A DNA stretch of 52,425 bases from SHLQ01 sp051011575 (GTDB lineage: Bacteria; Actinomycetota; Acidimicrobiia; Acidimicrobiales; SHLQ01). Shown one piece after another: positions 33,096-41,280 of this stretch. The position numbers and the translations under genes are program-made. The stretch covers positions 1-52,425 of the forward strand of contig JBPCTR010000230.1 in the NCBI GenBank assembly GCA_051011575.1, written 5' to 3'. Each line of letters starts with the position of its first letter. Position 1 is the stretch's first letter. A model generated the notes under the pieces. That model saw only the letters and a list, made by a program, of their open reading frames with translations. It made no database searches and had not been told where the DNA came from.

Positions 33096-34121
33096 GTGCG
33101 TGTGTTCGTGACCCACAACCCCGAGGATCTCGATGCGTACTACGCCCGATCGCTTCCCGACCTGCGGGCGATCGCCGAGGTCACGCTCAACCCGCTCGAC
33201 CGCGACCTTGAATCCGGCGAGCTCGCCGAGGCCGCCGCCCACCACGATGTGATCATCGCCCATCGCTCTACCCCGGCAGACGCCCTCCTGTTCGAGACGC
33301 TTCCCGACCTGCTCGCGCTCCTGCGCTGCGCAATCGATGTGAGCACGATCGACGTCGACGCCGCCTCCCAGCACGGAATTCTCGTCGCCAACGCCGACAA
33401 GAGCTTCATCGCCTCGACCGCCGAGCTGGCGATTGGGCTCCTCCTCGATGTGGCCCGGAACATCTCGGCGAGCGCATGCGACTATCGCGCCGGAGTGGAG
33501 CCGCCGCAGCGTCCCGGCTGGCAGATATCGGGCCTCACGGCCGGCATCATCGGCTACGGATCGATTGGCGCATACTTGGCCGTCACACTTCGGGCCCTCG
33601 GGATGACCGTCCTGGTCAACGATCACGACCCCGACGTGGGTGTCGGCGACGACATCACCCCGGCGTCGCTCGGCGAACTTCTGTCGGCGAGCGACGTCGT
33701 GTTTCCTCTGACGCCCGGAGGCTCCGAGACCGCTGGTCTCATCGGCGTAGACCAGCTGGCCACCATGAAGCCCGGCGCCGCGCTGATCAACGTATCCCGC
33801 GGGGAGGTGCTCGATGAGGGTGCGGTACTCGACGCACTCGATTCTGGACGGCTGTCAGGTCTCGGTATCGACGTGGGACAATCACACGACCAGCGCCCGT
33901 CGGCAGCATTGGCTGCACACCCCCTGGTCGTTGCCACGCCGCACCTGGGTGGCCTGACCGCAGCAAATGCCGACGCCCAGGCCGACAGCTCGGTGAAGCA
34001 GGTGGCCGCCATGATCGCCCACGACGCTCCACCTCGAAGCCTCAACTTCGACGATGCCCATCGTCTCCGGGCCTGGTGGAACCAAGAACAAAGCCCGGAT
34101 GAACAAAGGAACCCCTCATGA
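33096..34121 (+). CDS. D-2-hydroxyacid dehydrogenase family protein (341 aa)
   Basis: NAD-dependent oxidoreductase of the phosphoglycerate dehydrogenase superfamily. The nucleotide-binding motif is GIIGYGSIGAYL, with the downstream LINVSRGEVLDEGAVLDALD giving the catalytic arginine and TPHLGG the histidine. The usual catalytic glutamate in the DVFxxEP segment is not evident: here the sequence reads GLGIDVGQSHDQRP. The start is GTG 33096. It overlaps the SDR gene by four bases (ATGA), so the two probably act on related metabolites. Confidence 0.87.
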   Translation: MRVFVTHNPEDLDAYYARSLPDLRAIAEVTLNPLDRDLESGELAEAAAHHDVIIAHRSTPADALLFETLPDLLALLRCAIDVSTIDVDAASQHGILVANADKSFIASTAELAIGLLLDVARNISASACDYRAGVEPPQRPGWQISGLTAGIIGYGSIGAYLAVTLRALGMTVLVNDHDPDVGVGDDITPASLGELLSASDVVFPLTPGGSETAGLIGVDQLATMKPGAALINVSRGEVLDEGAVLDALDSGRLSGLGIDVGQSHDQRPSAALAAHPLVVATPHLGGLTAANADAQADSSVKQVAAMIAHDAPPRSLNFDDAHRLRAWWNQEQSPDEQRNPS

Positions 34122-34912
34122 TCGACCCGACGGCCGCTCCCCCTCAGAACTATGCGAGGTACCCATCGCTCGTCGACCGCACGGTTTTCGTGACCGGCGG
34201 AGCGGATGGCATCGGAGCCGGGATCGTCGAACAGCTCGTACGTCAGGGAAGCCGTGTCGCCTTCGCCGACATCCAGGCCGACAAGGCCGAAGCGACCATC
34301 GCCCGTTGTGCCGAACACGATCCCAGACACCATCCGCTCTTCGTGGAGGTCGACCTCCACGATATTGACGCCCTCCGAGCAGCCATTGCCGCCACGATCG
34401 ATGAGCTCGGCACCATCACCGTGCTCGTCAACAACGCGGCCAACGACGAGCGGCACACCTGGGACGAAATGTCGCCCGAATACTGGGACGATCGCATCAA
34501 TGTGAACCTGCGCCACTACTTCTTCGCCATCCAGGCGGTCGCTCCCGGGATGATCGCACAGGAGAAGGGCTCGATCGTCAACATCGGCTCGAGTAGCTAC
34601 ATGATGCAAGAGGATTTCTTTCCGGGGTACGCGATCGCGAAATCCGGCGTCGAGGGGATCACCCGCACGATGGCCCGAACATTCGGCCCCCACAACGTGC
34701 GTGTGAACACCGTGCTCCCCGGTTGGGTGGCGACCGAACGCCAACTCACCAAGTGGTGGAGCCCGGAGGGCGAGGAGAGCACGTTGAACGATCAAGCGAT
34801 CAAACGCCGGATCTACCCGGCCGAGTTCGCCCAGATGGTCCTGTTTCTCGCGGCCGACGACGGCGGTGCATGCACCGCTCAACAGTTCATGGTCGACGGT
34901 GGCCGATTCTGA
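34118..34912 (+). CDS. Short-chain dehydrogenase/reductase (264 aa)
   Basis: Classical SDR oxidoreductase. The TGGADGIGAG cofactor motif, VLVNNAANDE, and the catalytic serine and YAIAK tyrosine-lysine pair are all present, and the C-terminus (AQQFMVDGGRF) is typical of sugar or polyol dehydrogenases. The aspartate after beta-2 (AFADIQADKAE) suggests NAD rather than NADP. It is coupled to the upstream dehydrogenase. The substrate is unknown. Confidence 0.93.
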   Translation: MIDPTAAPPQNYARYPSLVDRTVFVTGGADGIGAGIVEQLVRQGSRVAFADIQADKAEATIARCAEHDPRHHPLFVEVDLHDIDALRAAIAATIDELGTITVLVNNAANDERHTWDEMSPEYWDDRINVNLRHYFFAIQAVAPGMIAQEKGSIVNIGSSSYMMQEDFFPGYAIAKSGVEGITRTMARTFGPHNVRVNTVLPGWVATERQLTKWWSPEGEESTLNDQAIKRRIYPAEFAQMVLFLAADDGGACTAQQFMVDGGRF

Positions 34913-34927
34913 CTCGGGCGGGCGCCC

Positions 34928-35266
34928 TTACGCGGCGTCGGTAACCGGACTCTCGATTGCCAACCAGAGAGCGGCGCGGATCTGATCGGCTCGGGCACCG
35001 GTCAGGCGATTCGACACGACGATTCCCTCGACCATGTCGGCCAGAACCGCACCCCAGGGTCGACCCCTCAGCACGATCGACACCGTGTCGCCATTGGGAC
35101 GACGTCGAATCGTCCGCGAGAAACCGGAGAGACGGGGCGGTGATGTGAAGCTCGGCGGATCGAGCCCACGCAGGCGCGAAGCGCGGGACAAATCCCGGGC
35201 AGCCCCCGCAAAACGGATCGATGTCGACTCCACCTCTTCATCATCGCGCCCGGGTGTGACAGGCAA
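34928..35266 (-). CDS. Small conserved-looking hypothetical protein (101-112 aa)
   Basis: Not recognised as a named family. The C-terminal ~100 residues are protein-like: STSIRFAGAARDLSRASRLR, RTIRRRPNGDTVSIVLRGRP, LADMVEGIVVSNRLTGARAD, QIRAALWLAIESPVTDAA. Upstream the frame runs into low-complexity repeat DNA, so the start is probably TTG 35266 or GTG 35233. It converges on the SDR gene with 15 bases between stops. Helical and soluble, function unknown. Confidence 0.6.
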   Translation of the reverse strand: MPVTPGRDDEEVESTSIRFAGAARDLSRASRLRGLDPPSFTSPPRLSGFSRTIRRRPNGDTVSIVLRGRPWGAVLADMVEGIVVSNRLTGARADQIRAALWLAIESPVTDAA

Positions 35267-35282
35267 CCCTCCGGGTTGCTTG

Positions 35283-35496
35283 CGAGTTGCTTCGCAACTC
35301 GACACTCCCGGTCGAGAACCGCGGCCACCACCATGATCGCTCCGCGAGGCTCCGCTCCCCCGGCCCCTACCGATGGCGGGACGCCAGCACCGAAGGAGCG
35401 AGGGACGAGCGACGGCTCGCCGCCTCGGGCGCAGCAGGCGCGAGGTCGAGGAGCGAAGCGACGGATCCGAGCCCTGGAGCGAGGCACGAGCGGGAA
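35283..35496. repeat. GC-rich extragenic repeat region before the acyl-CoA synthetase
   Basis: This space is filled with short related units: a perfect hairpin CGAGTTGC/GCAACTCG at 35283-35301; the 29-base unit at 35332-35360 shared with 357-385; and GGAGCGAGGCACGAGCGGGA at 35476-35495, which recurs at 38160-38179 with one difference. GAGCGAGGGACGAGC and GAGCGAAGCGAC lie between. It does not look coding in any frame and resembles a dispersed extragenic repeat family. Confidence 0.6.
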
Positions 35497-35533
35497 GCAA
35501 GTAATCTCACGACCCGAAACCGGAGGTGCTGCG

Positions 35534-37153
35534 TTGACCACGAATCCCTACGATGCGCTACCGAAGACTGCGGCGAATCACGTGCCGCTCACACCGCTGT
35601 CATTCCTTCGGCGAACCGTCGATGTGCACCCGCAACGGGAGGCAGTGATCTACGGAGAGCGTCGCTACACCTGGGCCGAGGTGGGCGATCGGACCACTCG
35701 GCTGGCCTCTGCGCTCACCAGTGAGGGTGTCGGGATCGGCGACACGGTGAGCATCATCGCCGCGAACACACCCGAGCTCTTCGAGGCCCATTTCGGCGTT
35801 CCGATGGCAGGAGCGGTGCTCAACGCAATAAACACCCGCCTCGACGTGGACACGATCGCCTACATCCTCGATCATTCCGACGCCAAGGTCCTGATCACCG
35901 ATGCGGCATTCGCCGACCGTGTGGGCTCAGCGCTGAAGCGGCTCGACCGGTCGATCGCCGTGATCGACATCGAAGACGCGGCCGGGCCCGGCGGACAGCG
36001 ACTCGGTGATCGCACCTACGAGGAATTCGTCGCATCGGGCGATGCCGAGTTCGCGTGGCGTATGCCGGCCGACGAATGGCAGGCCCACGCCCTCAACTAC
36101 ACCTCGGGGAGCACCGGCAAGCCAAAAGGTGTGGTCTACCACCACCGCGGCTCCTACCTGATGAGCATGGGAACGGTGGTCGGCTGGGAGCTCACGAGCA
36201 AGCCCACGTACCTGTACACCGTGCCGATGTTCCATTGCAACGGGTGGGGTCATGCGTGGACTATGGCGCTGCTCGCCGGCACCGTCGTGTGCATCCGGGA
36301 CGTCACCGCGCAGGGTGTGTTCGACGCGATCGCCGACCACGGCGTGACCCACTTCGGCGGGGCGCCGGTCGTGCTCGGCATGCTGGTGAACGCCGGCAGC
36401 GACGAACGCCGCCGCTTCGATCACACGGTGAAAGCGATGACCGCGGGCGCTCCCCCACCCGCGGCCATCCTCAAAGCGGTCGAGGCGATCGGCTTCGACG
36501 TGATGCAGGTGTACGGCCTGACCGAGACCTACGGGCACGTGTCGCAATGCGAGTGGCGCGACGAGTGGGAGGAGCTCGACTTCGATGGCCGGGCCGATAA
36601 GAAGGCCTGGCAGGGTGTGACCATGCCGATGAGCGAAGAGCTCGCGGTGTTCGATGTGGAAACCATGACTCCCGTTCCCCGCGACGGCGAGACCCAGGGC
36701 GAGATCTTCATGCGGGGAAACACGGTGATGAAGGGGTACTACAAAGATCAGGCTTCCACCGGCGCCGCCTTCGCCGGTGGGTGGTTCCATTCGGGCGACG
36801 CAGCGGTTTGGCGGGACAACGGCTACATCCAGATCACCGATCGGCTCAAGGACGTCATCATCTCGGGTGGCGAAAACGTGTCGTCGGTCGAGGTCGAGAA
36901 CATCCTCTACAAACATCCCGCCGTGCTCGCGGCAGGCGTGGTGGCGAAGCCCGATGAGAAGTGGGGTGAGGTTCCGATGGCGTTCGTCGAACTCAAGCCG
37001 GACCACGACGCAACCGCCGACGAGGTGATCGCGTTCTGCCGCGAGCACCTCGCCGGCTTCAAGACCCCCAAGGCGGTCGAGTTCGGGGTGCTCCCGAAGA
37101 CCTCCACCGGCAAGATCCAGAAATTCCTTCTTCGCGAAAAGGCACGCTCCTGA
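35534..37153 (+). CDS. AMP-dependent acyl-CoA synthetase (539 aa)
   Basis: Activates a carboxylic acid to its CoA thioester using ATP. The P-loop-like motif YTSGSTGKPKGVVYHH, the core VYGLTETYGHVSQC, SGDAAVWRDNGYIQITDRLK and a C-terminal PKTSTGKIQKFLLR lysine motif are present. The N-terminus (HVPLTPLSFLRRTVDVHPQR) resembles the medium-chain and methylmercaptopropionate (DmdB-like) group, but substrate is not certain. The start is TTG 35534 with GGAGG seven bases upstream; longer frames enter the repeat DNA. Confidence 0.92.
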   Translation: MTTNPYDALPKTAANHVPLTPLSFLRRTVDVHPQREAVIYGERRYTWAEVGDRTTRLASALTSEGVGIGDTVSIIAANTPELFEAHFGVPMAGAVLNAINTRLDVDTIAYILDHSDAKVLITDAAFADRVGSALKRLDRSIAVIDIEDAAGPGGQRLGDRTYEEFVASGDAEFAWRMPADEWQAHALNYTSGSTGKPKGVVYHHRGSYLMSMGTVVGWELTSKPTYLYTVPMFHCNGWGHAWTMALLAGTVVCIRDVTAQGVFDAIADHGVTHFGGAPVVLGMLVNAGSDERRRFDHTVKAMTAGAPPPAAILKAVEAIGFDVMQVYGLTETYGHVSQCEWRDEWEELDFDGRADKKAWQGVTMPMSEELAVFDVETMTPVPRDGETQGEIFMRGNTVMKGYYKDQASTGAAFAGGWFHSGDAAVWRDNGYIQITDRLKDVIISGGENVSSVEVENILYKHPAVLAAGVVAKPDEKWGEVPMAFVELKPDHDATADEVIAFCREHLAGFKTPKAVEFGVLPKTSTGKIQKFLLREKARS

Positions 37154-37209
37154 CCAACCACGACCATCCCGAGGACCACCTCTCTCCGGCGCAGCTCGAC
37201 ATCAAGTCG

Positions 37210-38112
37210 TTGCTCGGTGCGACCGTCGGCGAACGCCCCGAGTTCTCCGCCGAGCTTCGCTACGAACTCCGGGGCGAGCTCGAAACGTCGATCGCAGGCT
37301 CGGTCGAGCGACTCCCGGCCGACGCTGAGATCTTCGCCAACAAACATGCGATCGCGTCGGTGCACGGTTGTGAAACAAAGTTCCTGGCCGATCGTGAATT
37401 CCCGGGCTGGTCGGTTCCCCTCGCTCGGGGGACGGTCGTGCACAAAGCGATCGAACTCTCGATCAACTGGCGGGGTGCTCCCCATCCGGCTGACCTCGTC
37501 GACGAGGCGCTGGCATCCCTGGAACATTCCGAGCAGAACATCGGTGAGTTCCTCCAGGAACTTCCCGAGGCGCAACGCGCTCAACTCCGTGGCGATGTAG
37601 TCGGGCATGTCACCGCATTCACCGAGTGCTGGCCGCCCCTCGAGAAGAAATGGCGGCCCGTCACCGAATCGAGGGTGCGCCTCGAACTCTTCGAGGGTCG
37701 GGTGGTGTTGCAGGGCAAGATCGATCTCACACTCGGTCGGGCGAACGGTCTCAGGGCGGGAAAGGTGCTCATCGACCTGAAGAGTGGCAAGGTGCGGCCC
37801 AGCCATCTCGACGACCTCCGCTACTACGCACTGGTCGAAACGATTCGGGTTGGGGTACCTCCCCGCATGCTCGCCAGCTACTACCTCGACCAGGGCAAAC
37901 TCCACCGAGAACAGGTGAACGAGGACGTGCTCTTTGCAGCGGTCGGGCGCGCGGCCGCCGGCATCAACCGGATGATCGATCTCCACCTCGATGACTCGAC
38001 GCGGACGACCGTGCCTGGGCCTCAGTGCCGTTGGTGTCGGGTACTCGACACGTGCGACGTTGGTCAGCGCAGTCTGAGAGAGTTCGACGACCCGCTCGAC
38101 GATCTTGACTAG
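37210..38112 (+). CDS. RecB-like PD-(D/E)XK nuclease with Fe-S cysteines (300 aa)
   Basis: Predicted exonuclease of the RecB/Cas4 nuclease group. The catalytic core is GKIDLTLGRANGLRAGKVLI DLKSGK (Asp and D-x-K), followed by LRYYALVETIRVGVPP. One cysteine near residue 54 (VHGCETKFL) and three near the end (QCRWCRVLDTCD) match the layout of a 4Fe-4S cluster that staples such nucleases. TTG 37210 is the first standard start; the frame is open back to the synthetase stop, where CTG 37151 is a less likely start. It follows the synthetase on the same strand. Confidence 0.78.
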   Translation: MLGATVGERPEFSAELRYELRGELETSIAGSVERLPADAEIFANKHAIASVHGCETKFLADREFPGWSVPLARGTVVHKAIELSINWRGAPHPADLVDEALASLEHSEQNIGEFLQELPEAQRAQLRGDVVGHVTAFTECWPPLEKKWRPVTESRVRLELFEGRVVLQGKIDLTLGRANGLRAGKVLIDLKSGKVRPSHLDDLRYYALVETIRVGVPPRMLASYYLDQGKLHREQVNEDVLFAAVGRAAAGINRMIDLHLDDSTRTTVPGPQCRWCRVLDTCDVGQRSLREFDDPLDDLD

Positions 38113-38180
38113 ACGAGCGACGAGGGACGAGGAGCGGAGCGACAAAGCTGCGATTGTCGGGAGCGAGGAACGAGCGGGAA
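38113..38180. repeat. GAGCG-type extragenic repeat between convergent genes
   Basis: The whole 68-base space between the nuclease stop and the GNAT stop is repeat sequence: GAGCGACGAGGGACGAGGAG, GCGGAGCGAC and GGAGCGAGGAACGAGCGGGA. The last matches 35476-35495 with one substitution. Lying between convergent stops it could act as a bidirectional termination zone. Confidence 0.6.
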
Positions 38181-38792
38181 CTAGAGCCAATCCGAGAACT
38201 CGGCATGGCGCTCGTACCACTCCTCCGACGTGATCGCGTACCGGAGATGGTCCTCCCACACGCCGTCGATCTCCAGATACCGCTCGGCAAGACCCTCGAG
38301 TCGAATCGCCAACTTCTCAACCACTCGCCGCGAAGGCTTGTTGCGGGGAATGATCGAAATCTGGAGGCGATGCAGTCGGAGCTCCTCGAAAGCGAAGCGA
38401 AGCGCGAGCACAAGCGCCTCGGGGGTGTACCCGTTCCCGGCCTGCCGCTCGTCGATCCAGTACCCCACGTATGCGTTCTGAAACGGACCCCGCTGGATCG
38501 AAGAGACGTTCATCTCCCCGATCAGCTCGGCCCCGAGGAAGACACCGAACCCATAGCCGGTGCCGAGCTGGCGCTCCCGATGTCGGGCCGCACAGCGCGA
38601 CGAGAACGCCTGCTTGCTCTGCACGACATCGGGTTGGCCCGGCACCCGCTGAGGTTCCCAACGGGTGAGCCAGTCCTCGTTGGCCGAGCGGACGTCCTTC
38701 CATTGGGAGTAGTCGTCGACCACGAGCGGGCGGAGCATCACTCGACGGCCCTCGAGCGGGGCCGCGCCCGGCTCGGGAAGCGATCGGATCAC
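38181..38792 (-). CDS. GNAT acetyltransferase, RimJ-like (203 aa)
   Basis: Predicted N-acetyltransferase using acetyl-CoA. RRVMLRPLVVDDYSQWKDVR, GFGVFLGAELIGEMNVSSIQ, NAYVGYWIDERQAGNGYTPE (acetyl-CoA binding region) and LRLHRLQISIIPRNKPSRRV fit the RimJ/RimL group acting on protein N-termini. The start is GTG 38792, which overlaps the ppx stop (GTGA); a longer frame upstream lies over ppx and is rejected. The TAG stop abuts the repeat. Confidence 0.88.
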   Translation of the reverse strand: MIRSLPEPGAAPLEGRRVMLRPLVVDDYSQWKDVRSANEDWLTRWEPQRVPGQPDVVQSKQAFSSRCAARHRERQLGTGYGFGVFLGAELIGEMNVSSIQRGPFQNAYVGYWIDERQAGNGYTPEALVLALRFAFEELRLHRLQISIIPRNKPSRRVVEKLAIRLEGLAERYLEIDGVWEDHLRYAITSEEWYERHAEFSDWL

Positions 38793-39712
38793 GTGATCTG
38801 GCTCAGGATGAGCCCATCGAGGATGTCCGACTCCGATACGAGGACGTCTTCGGCGTCGAAGTACCGGACGATGCGGGCGAGGATGCACATACCGCCAACG
38901 ATCGTATCGACCCGCCCGGGCTCGAGCCCGGGGTTGTGCAATCGATCGGCTCGTGATTCGGTGACGAGCGTGCGGAAGACGTCCTCGATCGCAGGCCGGT
39001 CGAGACGGAAGTGATGGATCTGATCCCGGTCATACTCGAGCAGCCCGATCTCCACTGCCGCCGCGGTCGAGACCGTTCCTGCCAGGCCCACCAATTGTCG
39101 CGCTCCCAGCACCATCGGGACCTCGCGTACGACATCGTCGATGTGAGCCTCGGCGATCGAGAGACACGCCACCAGTTCTTCCGGGAGCGGCGGATCGCTC
39201 TCGATGTACTTCTCGCTGAAGCGCACACTGCCCATGTCGGTCGACAGCCCGCCTTCCATCCGCGTCGTTCCAATCGCGAACTCGGTGGAGCCACCGCCGA
39301 TGTCGAAAACGAGGAACGGTCCGTCGGCAGCATCCAGTTCCGCCGTCGCGCCAATGAAGGAGAGCTCGGCTTCCTCGTGTCCCGAGATCAGTTCAGGGCG
39401 GACACCGACCGCCTTTTCGGACACGTCGAAGAATCTCTCGCGATTCGAGGCATCGCGGGCGGCCGAAGTCGCTGTCATGCGAACGCCGGCCAACTCGTAG
39501 CGATCCATGATCGAGGCAAACTCGTCGAGTGCGACACGAACCCGCTCGATCGCATCGTCGGCCAGGCGACCTGTCGCATCGACGCCGCGTCCGAGGCCGG
39601 TGATACGCATCTCGCGTTCAAAGGTTGAGGCCCCATCGCCCACGATGAGCCGGGTGGAGTTCGTGCCACAATCGATGGCGGCGTACACCGGACGGGTCGG
39701 ATCGTTGGTCAC
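38789..39712 (-). CDS. ppx: Exopolyphosphatase / pppGpp phosphatase family (307 aa)
   Basis: Ppx/GppA hydrolyses polyphosphate or pppGpp. The ASKHA-fold motifs are clear: AAIDCGTNSTRLIV (phosphate 1), LVFDIGGGSTEFAIG (phosphate 2) and VGLAGTVSTAAAVEIGL. The length is that of short actinobacterial Ppx. GTG 39712 overlaps the stop of the upstream gene (GTGA); the longer ORF upstream is antisense-like and rejected. Confidence 0.93.
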   Translation of the reverse strand: MTNDPTRPVYAAIDCGTNSTRLIVGDGASTFEREMRITGLGRGVDATGRLADDAIERVRVALDEFASIMDRYELAGVRMTATSAARDASNRERFFDVSEKAVGVRPELISGHEEAELSFIGATAELDAADGPFLVFDIGGGSTEFAIGTTRMEGGLSTDMGSVRFSEKYIESDPPLPEELVACLSIAEAHIDDVVREVPMVLGARQLVGLAGTVSTAAAVEIGLLEYDRDQIHHFRLDRPAIEDVFRTLVTESRADRLHNPGLEPGRVDTIVGGMCILARIVRYFDAEDVLVSESDILDGLILSQIT

Positions 39713-40758
39713 TCGTTGTCCTCTCGAGACGCCGCCGGCCAGTCGGGGCGATCGACCTCGTGGAGATGCTCGGCAACCCACTCGCCGACCGGATCGTCCC
39801 CGCCAGCCAACCACCAGCCGTAGTGCGCGTGCAGGCATTTCACGCCGGTGCGGGTTCCTCCCACTCCACCCGATGGCCGATGCTGAGGCTGAAGCGGCAT
39901 GGCGTCGAGCGCGGCATCTCGCTCCTCGCGATACCGGTCGTGGGCGTCTGCGATCGCGTCGAGACCGACCTCGGCCTCGGCCCGGCGCACGCCTCCCATC
40001 GACTCGAGTCGTCCCACGAGCACGTTCTCTCGCTCACCACACAACCAGTAGAGCGTCGGCATCGGCGTGCCATCGTGCAGGATCGGCGCGTTCCGAAGCA
40101 CGACGGGCCCACCGGTTGCGTCTCGGACGACTACCGCAAATGCACCCTGCGGCTCCCGGCCGAGAAGCTCGGAGACCCGACGCCTGTCGACCGCCAGCTT
40201 CTGTACGACCTCGAGCGCCTCGACCGTATCCACATCGGTCGGATCGCCGAATGACGGAATCGTCGTGACCAGCTCTGGGTGTTCAGAGATCAGGCCGCGG
40301 GCACCGGCGTCGCCCCGAGAAGGCAGACGATCCCAGATCTCGGCCGCTAGCCGGGTGGGCGTACGACGGAGCCCGTCGAAGAGCGAGACGATGATCGGTG
40401 TCGCGGCGACACCCCGGATGGCCCGCCATGCGCGCACTCCCACGAGCGGTTGGTCGGCCACACTGACCACGAACGCATCGTGGCCGTGCGCTCGTGCGTG
40501 CGCGGCTGCGGCCTGTAGCGACGTCGACTGCCCCTCCGCCCAATCGGGGTTGCGGATCACCAAAACGTCCGACGGCAGGAGGTCGGCAAAGTCGTCGTCG
40601 CCGACGACCACGACCACGTCGTCGTACCCGGCCGCGCGGGCCGCATTGACCGTGCGGAGCAGCATCGCGGTGCCGTCGATCTCGGCTCGGAGTTTGTGCC
40701 CGGCACCCTCGAAGCGCGAGCCACGACCGGCGGCGAGAACGACAGCCGCCTCGGTCAT
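39709..40758 (-). CDS. MobA-like nucleotidyltransferase fused to DUF501 (349 aa)
   Basis: Residues 1 to about 187 are a MobA/MocA-type NTP transferase: AAVVLAAGRGSRFEGAGHKL, WAEGQSTSLQAAAAHARAHG, VADQPLVG, ending at DVDTVEALEVV. Such enzymes make molybdopterin dinucleotide cofactors (CoxC-like). From about residue 190 a DUF501 domain follows (VSELLGREPQGAFAVVVRDA, PVVLRNAPILHDGTPMPTLY, GGVGGTRTGVKCLHAHYGWW), normally an independent gene between ftsB and ppx. There is no stop or frameshift between them. Stop overlaps ppx start. Confidence 0.88.
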   Translation of the reverse strand: MTEAAVVLAAGRGSRFEGAGHKLRAEIDGTAMLLRTVNAARAAGYDDVVVVVGDDDFADLLPSDVLVIRNPDWAEGQSTSLQAAAAHARAHGHDAFVVSVADQPLVGVRAWRAIRGVAATPIIVSLFDGLRRTPTRLAAEIWDRLPSRGDAGARGLISEHPELVTTIPSFGDPTDVDTVEALEVVQKLAVDRRRVSELLGREPQGAFAVVVRDATGGPVVLRNAPILHDGTPMPTLYWLCGERENVLVGRLESMGGVRRAEAEVGLDAIADAHDRYREERDAALDAMPLQPQHRPSGGVGGTRTGVKCLHAHYGWWLAGGDDPVGEWVAEHLHEVDRPDWPAASREDNE

Positions 40759-40802
40759 CGCACACCCGCGTTCGCTCCACGAGCGCCGCTAGGGTCGACG
40801 CC

Positions 40803-41243
40803 GTGGATCAGCCTGACCTCGAGTTCAACCCGCCGGCCTTCCAGGCGATCGTCCTGATGGCGGACTCGGTTCAGGTGGCTGAGGGAAAGCTCTTCATTCT
40901 CGGCGGCGGACTGGGTGTGATCGGCCCCCGGCCGCAACACATTTCGGTGGCGGTACGAATCGCCGTTCCGTGGGACCAAGCCAACGTGAAACACGACTGG
41001 CGTCTCGATCTCACCGACGAAGACGGTCGACCGGTGCTCGTCCGCGAGAAACCCGTGTCCCTGGCCGGGCGATTCGAGGCCGGTCGTCCGGCGGGTGTCC
41101 CGCCGGGAACCGCACTGTGGGTGCCGCTCGGCATCAACTTCGGTGCGGTGCCACTCCCCCGGGGCAAGCGCTACACATGGAAGCTGTACATCAACGACGC
41201 GACGTCGGAGACGTGGAGCGCCACCTTCGCTGTCCGTCCCTGA
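40803..41243 (+). CDS. Conserved hypothetical beta-rich protein, DUF6941-like (146 aa)
   Basis: I recall similar actinobacterial proteins (DUF6941) but no known function. The protein starts at GTG 40803: FQAIVLMADSVQVAEGKLFI LGGG, with a central HISVAVRIAVPWDQANVKHD, and RYTWKLYINDATSETWSATF near the end. It looks like a single soluble beta-sandwich domain. It is the only plus-strand gene in this part, divergent from the MobA-DUF501 gene over 44 bases. Confidence 0.75.
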   Translation: MDQPDLEFNPPAFQAIVLMADSVQVAEGKLFILGGGLGVIGPRPQHISVAVRIAVPWDQANVKHDWRLDLTDEDGRPVLVREKPVSLAGRFEAGRPAGVPPGTALWVPLGINFGAVPLPRGKRYTWKLYINDATSETWSATFAVRP

Positions 41244-41280
41244 CGGGGCTGCACAATACGAGATTTTGTGGTTGCCCATG

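Noticed and set aside
31997..33211. 404-codon plus-strand ORF opposite the sulfatase
   Set aside because: Antisense shadow of a gene with a clear CxPSR active site; no family features.
35276..35533. N-terminal extension of the acyl-CoA synthetase
   Set aside because: The extension is translated repeat DNA; TTG 35534 has a good ribosome binding site and gives the family N-terminus.
37210..38112. Cas4 of a defence system
   Set aside because: Nuclease fold and cysteines agree with Cas4/AddB-like families, but no CRISPR or other defence genes are adjacent.
36907..38259. 450-codon minus-strand ORF opposite the synthetase and nuclease
   Set aside because: Covers two real genes and intergenic repeat; no recognisable domain.
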